Of a DNA stretch of 64,000 nt, positions 58,865 to 64,000 are shown one piece after another. The notes under the pieces are model-generated. The model was given only the letters and a program-made list of their open reading frames with translations, had not been told where the DNA came from and made no database searches. This DNA is from Thelonectria olida (Eukaryota; Ascomycota; Sordariomycetes; Hypocreales; Nectriaceae). The translations under genes were made by a program, and so were the position numbers. Each line of letters begins with the position of its first letter. Position 1 is the stretch's first letter. The stretch is taken from NCBI GenBank assembly GCA_020736575.1, contig JAGPYM010000017.1, forward strand, positions 744,001-808,000, in the 5' to 3' direction.

Positions 58865-60497
58865 TCCTATTGTCGACCATGTCGGAGCAGCATTGTTCCC
58901 GGGTGTTTGGTGAAGCTCCATGGCATTTTGAGCGCTCATCCAACTCGGCTGCCGCTCCAGCTGGCCCGACCACAATCCCTTCAGCGCACTTCGGGCCCTG
59001 GACCGACGACTCTGGGGCGGGCTGGCCTTGGTTGACTTGGTGTCTTGGAGGAGCAGCCACAGGTAGAAGAGAAACGTGGCGGCCGTGAGCAAGATGGCGA
59101 CGACGACGTATATCCAGATCATAGAGGTGGCCACAATGCGGTTGTGATCCGCGTCCATGTCAAAGAAGTTCATGCCGAAGAATGACTGTGGAAGGTAAGC
59201 TCTACTTGCCACCAACATTAACTAGGTATGAGAAGACTCACGCTGACAAACGATGCCGGCAGATAGAGCAGAGTGACGGTTGTGATGAAGACGACTGATT
59301 TGTTCAATCGCAGCATCGCTCCGTTCTGGTCCTTGGAGATGACCTGGTCTCGGAACGACAGCGTCTCAGCCAGAAGCTGGGCCGTGGCCTGCGCGCGCTG
59401 GAGGAGATATGACGCAGTCCGAGAGTAGGTCGTGCATTGTCGGCGATGGGATTTGAGCTGGGCGGCAAGGAGACTTGCAGTCTTGGCCGAGAGCAAGGAC
59501 TGACTTTGTTGGTGAGCTGTGAGAACGACAAGCTCGTCCAGGACTTCGGTGGCGTGCGACAGGATGGTGGGGATCTGGAGGAAGCGGTTCTCGAGGCCAA
59601 CGAGCTTGGTGAGACTGTCGTATCCTATACTCAGAGGCCGGTCTATGTAGCTCGCGAATGTGTTGTTTCGCTGAGCAGTTAGCAACCGCTCTCAACCAGT
59701 AGCGAAGAAAACGAAAGGACTGCTTACGATGCCCAACAACTCACGCTCGTGAGCCGCAATATACTGTCTCCATGCGGGGAGATAGACGGAGAACAATGAC
59801 CTGTGCAGCCAGAAAGGATTCGACTCAGTCTCCTCCTTTGGATTTCCAAGTAAAAACTCGGCGGCCAGCTGGTGCACCCTTGAATTTGGCAGCGGGCTGA
59901 ACAGGATGTAGATGCTCTGCCGAGTTTCCGCATTGAACTGGTGATAGACGCCGGTTTGCCTGATGGTCCAGGCAGCCTCCTTTTCCTTGAACTCTGGGTA
60001 CCGTATTGAATACAAAGCTTCTATGTTTCCTATTAGAAAAGCGTGCGAGTTGGGACGTGGCTCTTGACGCTGTTCGTACCAATGCCCGTGTCACTCGGTA
60101 TCTGCGTGTACGGCGCGCAAAACGCCTCCTCCAAATCCATGTTGCGGGTATAGAAGCACGATGGGAGGTCCCAAAAGGCAGAGCCGATTCCGTAATGGGA
60201 AACGATGCTATCCAACATGGACTGTGTGATTTGCAGCGGCCTCCAGGAATTCCGCTGGCATATTGAGCTATGTAGCTATGGTTAGCTTCTGAAGGGAGGC
60301 TCCATTCGGCAGCCCGAATACGAATAGGAAAAGCCCTACATTGTGAGACATGTATAGTCCTTGTTTTCAGGGCTTGCTAGATGCGAGTCTAGAACCTGCA
60401 GGGTCGAGAACTGGCAGCGACGTGCGCCCGATGGACCTGCGTACAGGAACTGGACTGGCTCGACGACGTCGGCGACAAAGGAGTTGCTAAGAGTCAT
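58856..60497 (-). CDS. CorA-like divalent-cation-transporter-fold membrane protein
   Basis: Model: exons 60497-60340, 60267-60080, 60029-59728, 59670-59242 and 59185-58856 (468 aa), all joins in phase. Seen: a soluble N-terminal region with SWRPLQITQSML and FWDLPSCFYTRN, seen in fungal CorA-like proteins. A long helix-rich part follows (QATAQLLAETLSFRDQV, typical of the CorA stalk). Then a first transmembrane helix (FITTVTLLYLPASFVS) and the sequence FFGMNFF at about residues 361-367. This contains the GMN pore motif that defines CorA Mg2+ channels. A second helix (IWIYVVVAILLTAATFLFYLW) precedes a basic tail. Fungal CorA-like proteins of this divergent type are numerous and mostly uncharacterised; transport is inferred only from GMN and topology. 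Its stop lies inside the end of the kinase gene on the other strand. Confidence 0.87.
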
Positions 60498-61181
60498 TAC
60501 CGGAAATGCGCGACTCGGGTTGAAAGAGGGAAAACAAAGTGAGTTGATAGCCCGAGAGTTGTCGGAAGTACCTCAGGACTCAGGTTTCAGGACGGATGCT
60601 TTTAAACATGGGATGGCCGATCACGGCGCCACCAACCAGCAGACAAGCAGAATCAGCCGTGGCGACCTGAAGAAGCCCTGCCAGACGCATGTGCATAATG
60701 TGATGATGGACGTACGAGCAGGTAACGTGGGCCAGAGACGCACAAATGGCTGAGAGTTGCTTTATGCCTGGCCACTGCCTCATCACCGCCCGAGCACGGA
60801 GACGTGTCTGTTCCTAAACTACTCAATCAAATACTTCCTCGGTCGAGAGGCGGACAGACGGCACATAGCCCAGGAGTTAGACAACGACTATGGTTCCTTA
60901 CTCTACACACGAAATGCACAACTACGAAGTAGCTACCGTACAAATACACAACATTCTAGGCCATACGCAACAATAATGACAGAGGCTAAATTGCACAAAT
61001 CACGCCAGCATCACATCCTCCAGTTTTGCTTTTGTGCATCTTTGGCGCCCCTTGGCTGATAGCATGCGGCCGCAGTGTGGAGGAGCGTCGCACATTGCCC
61101 CCAACCCCCCAGCCTCTTCTTCAATCATCTCGATGCGCGCTGGCCGAGTCAGCTTGGCAATGTCTCGCCGGCTCACGAAAC
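60498..61181. other. Intergenic interval
   Basis: About 0.7 kb upstream of the CorA-like gene and downstream of the tiny spliced gene. No other feature seen. Confidence 0.5.
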
Positions 61182-61452
61182 TCACTCAATCACGTCCTAC
61201 GGCTGGTCATTAGTCGACGAGGTTGGGACGGGACAGCCGAAGGGGAGGGGCTCAGACTCACCTCGGGCACTTCTTCAGGCGCATCGAAGATCCAGAGGTC
61301 CTCTCTTAGCTGGCCTCGTCAGTCAATTCCTGCAGCCAGGCAGCCGTAAGGCATACTCGGATGTTGAAGTCGCCGTGGTCTGGGAAGCGGTCTTCCAGCA
61401 GCCTCTGGAGGCGAGTCTTGGTCAAGTACTTGGTCGTGGTAATCTGCGTCAT
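61182..61452 (-). CDS. Tiny spliced gene, about 52 aa, unknown function
   Basis: Not recognised by function. Model: exons 61452-61357 (32 codons), 61309-61262 (16 codons) and 61196-61182. The intron from 61356 to 61310 is only 47 nt but has GTATGC, CTGAC and CCAG signals. The intron after exon 2 begins GTGAGT. The joined frame reads smoothly through FNIR into LREDLWIFDAPEEVPE, a more protein-like continuation than the unspliced frame. The C-terminus is uncertain: another GTGAGT at 61185 could lead to a further exon. It looks like a class of short conserved fungal proteins, but I recall no name. Confidence 0.4.
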
Positions 61453-61986
61453 TGTTGCTTCCCAGCTGAACAGTGGCAACTCGTGTTCCCCGGGCCTTGT
61501 TTTCGTTTTATCACTTTGCAACCACGCGAGATAAGGCGTCGGCCACGTCACCCATGACCTCGTTGCCTCGCCCGTCTTACGGCATGATCCCCGCGTGCCA
61601 ATGTTGCACAAGACTTCCCAAAAGGCCCCCCAGTGGGCGCATGTCGCGCTGTGAGATTGATAAAGCGGTCCAGCCGAGGGCGAAACTGGAGACTGAGAGA
61701 CTGGGCGAGACCTTCAGGCTGAGAAGTGCAACTGTCATTGGGCAATATTTCCTCACAGCCTCACTCCTTGCAGATACCGATCCCAATCTGTATTGTCCGT
61801 GCATTCGTTCATTGGAAGGGGGTTGGAAGCGGCCGCCAGATTTTCACCTCGTGAGGCTGAATGTCTTGGTCTTCTTGAGGCTCCTGGACTTCTCTGGGTT
61901 CCCCTTCTTCCAGGTCAAACCCATCCATGTCTCCCTTACACCCAATCCCACGAGGTTGATCGAACTGACCTTCACCTCGTACACCC
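61453..61986. other. Divergent intergenic interval
   Basis: About 530 nt holding promoters for the tiny gene and the permease. No other feature seen. Confidence 0.5.
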
Positions 61987-64000
61987 ATGGCCAACAACGC
62001 CCCTCACGAGGATGTCCTTGACTGGGTTCCCGACTGGATCTCGGGCAACCCGAGGCCCTCGCCACGAGTCGTCGAGACCCAGGATCCCATCGTGCTGCAG
62101 AGTCTGCCGCCAGCAGAACCGGAATCCAGAGCCAAGTCCCAGCAGACGCCGCCCGACAGGACAGACGCCGAGGACAATGACGACGGGAACGACGGGAACA
62201 GACACTTGCGGAGGGTCGTTGACATGGCGCCGGATCCAAAGCGAACCGTCAACCGAAAGCTACGTGGAATCCAGCTACTCGTGAGCCTACACTGTTTGTA
62301 TGAAGTCAACGATAGGGCGCCGTCTCACCTCCCATTAGATGATCACGTTGAATGCCACGCTGGGGACAGGCCTGTACTGGCGCGGAGGCCAGATGCTCTG
62401 GGTAAGCGGCCCCTTGGCCATGTTCTTGTCGTTCCTCCTCGTTGGGGCTCTCGCTTGGGCTGTCATGCAGTGCATTGCCGAGATGCTGTGCATCTGGCCC
62501 GTCCCAGGAGCCTTGTCTTCCTATGTGGCTAGCTTTATCGACCCGGAGCTCGGAATCGCTGTGGGTGTGGCGTATTGGTAGGCCTCAGTTGAGTAGACTG
62601 CATATCCCAGACTATGCAGCATCTCAGTGTGCACACATCATGGCAACTCGGCTTACAACGAAACAGGTTCACTTATGCCGTCTCATTTTCGGCCTTGATG
62701 AGTATCGCCGCCTCGGAACTCGCGTTCTGGGGGGGCGACGATACAGCCATCAAGGGCGGCATCGTCTACCTGCTCATTCCGCTTTGCCTGGTCCTGCTCA
62801 ACGCTTTTGAGGTCGAGGTGAGTTGCCGTGGTATCTAAGCTTCCGTCATTACTGACTGTTCCCAAGATATATGGCTGGTTCGAGGTGATAACGGGGTCAC
62901 TCAAAGCCATCTTCCTGTTAATCATCACGATCTGTTTGCTAGTCATCAAGGGAACAAGTGGGTTCGGGTTGTATACGTACTCAGAAAAGGATTAGACTGA
63001 CACTTACTAGAATATTCTAACGACAAGAGTAGGCGAACCCAAGTCATCATGGAACGTGGTCAAGGAAGCTAAATAGAGACGGTAGAATCCTGGGAAGAAC
63101 CGACAGGCTGGGACAAAGAGGCAGCAGGAGGGAACTGGGGAAGTGCATTCCTGTAAGTCGGTGACAGCACTCACTCCTATGTAACTAACCAACGTGACTT
63201 CTCGCCAGCGTATCCATCTCGATCGCGACTTTCGCCTACATCGGCGTCGAGATTGTCGCCGCCTCGGCCCTCGAAGCACGATGGTCCAACTCGAAACAGA
63301 ACACACGAGCAAACGCCGGGCCAGACCTCGTCCGCCAAACGGTCAAGTTCACCGCCGTCTACTTCCCCTTCCTCACCACCGCCGCATACACGCTCAGCAG
63401 CCTGTTCGCCTCCTTCGACATTGACCGAGAGGATGAAGGCATCGCGCGCTTCAGCTGGGTGAAGCACAACAGCACCGACGTCACATCGTCGTTCGTGGCG
63501 GTTGCGCGCAACGCCAAGATCCCGGGACTCGCTGACGCGTTCAATGTGTTCCTCGTCTTCACGGCCTTGACGTGCGCCAACACGAACCTGTTTGTCGCCT
63601 CGCGGAGCTTGTTTGGTCTGACGGCGAGGTTGAAGGGAGGCAATCGCCAGCCACGCTATATCCGGATTTTGGCCTTCTTTGGCCAGACCAATCGACACCG
63701 AGTCCCGATCCGTGCTGTGCTGGCCTCTGCTGTTTCCTTTTGCTGGGTGCCCTTTGTAGAGCTGTCGGGATCCGACAAGGTGATCCGTCCCCCTGAGCAA
63801 ACAGACGGATGATGACGGCAAGCTGACTCTCAGCAGTTCATCGAAGTATTGACCCAAATGGGCTCGGTCAGCGTCATTATCGTGTGGGCGTGCAATTGCT
63901 GGGCATTCATGCGCTACTATGAATGGTGAGTCAGTGATGTCTTGTCGAAATGCCCGGCAGCTAATGATTTCAGCATCAAACAACACAGGGTGGCTCTCGA
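61987..64000 (+). CDS. Amino-acid permease (APC/AAT-type), 5' part
   Basis: Plasma-membrane amino-acid/proton symporter. Model: exons 61987-62280, 62339-62577, 62667-62817, 62867-62957, 63077-63152, 63209-63779, 63834-63925 and 63974 to beyond the edge; all in phase. Seen: a hydrophilic, acidic cytosolic N-terminus of about 90 residues; LNATLGTGLYWRGG at the first helix (family norm is GGxIGTGLF-like). PGALSSYVASFIDPELG in the helix 3 region follows, then IYGWFEVITGSLKAIFLL, ISIATFAYIGVEIVAA (permease helix 6 signature) and ALTCANTNLFVASRSLFGLT. Odd: exon 4 uses an AAG acceptor (62864-62866). The acceptor of exon 7 may be 63833 or 63836. The gene continues past the window. Substrate cannot be predicted. 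Confidence 0.88.

Overview
This window is nuclear DNA of a filamentous ascomycete (Pezizomycotina, most likely a Sordariomycete). The genes are broken by short introns (47-119 nt, with one of 180 and one of 587 nt) that start GT(A/G)(A/C/T)G(T/C), carry a CTGAC/CTAAC branch site and end in YAG. The proteins match filamentous-fungal families such as Pth11-like receptors, DUF3176, LtrA-type membrane proteins and CorA-like proteins. One strongly A+T-rich island suggests RIP-type decay. I saw no tRNA, rRNA, CRISPR array or intact transposon. Exon joins were worked out by hand from splice signals and reading phase, and every accepted model closes in frame.

Left part (1-48 kb), mainly housekeeping genes. 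The 5' end of the plasma-membrane H+-ATPase gene runs off the left edge. It is followed by an unusual 11.9 kb stretch in which I can support no gene. Then come a CID+RRM RNA polymerase II termination factor of the Nrd1/Seb1 type, mitochondrial citrate synthase, and a Yhm2-type citrate/2-oxoglutarate carrier on the same strand as citrate synthase. Next are a three-exon WD40 protein that may be a Raf1/DIM-9-like heterochromatin factor, the A+T-rich relic, and a peroxisomal long-chain acyl-CoA synthetase whose PTS1 tail appears only after the last intron is removed. After a second gene-poor gap (32.4-37.7 kb) lie a MARVEL-like membrane protein, O-acetylhomoserine sulfhydrylase, EMC7, a WW-domain Gln/Gly/Tyr-rich protein and an LtrA-family membrane protein.

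Right part (48-64 kb), more accessory. It holds a small secreted histidine-phosphatase-fold protein, an intronless alpha/beta hydrolase, a Pth11-like seven-helix protein and a broken DUF3176 membrane-protein gene. Then come a large protein kinase with a propeller-like C-terminal half and a CorA-like membrane protein; these two converge and share their last 9 coding bases. A tiny spliced gene of about 52 codons and the start of an amino-acid permease that runs off the right edge complete the window.

Genes that plausibly work together: citrate synthase makes mitochondrial citrate and the Yhm2-type carrier exports it. The kinase and CorA-like genes are physically interlocked at their 3' ends, but no functional link can be shown from sequence.
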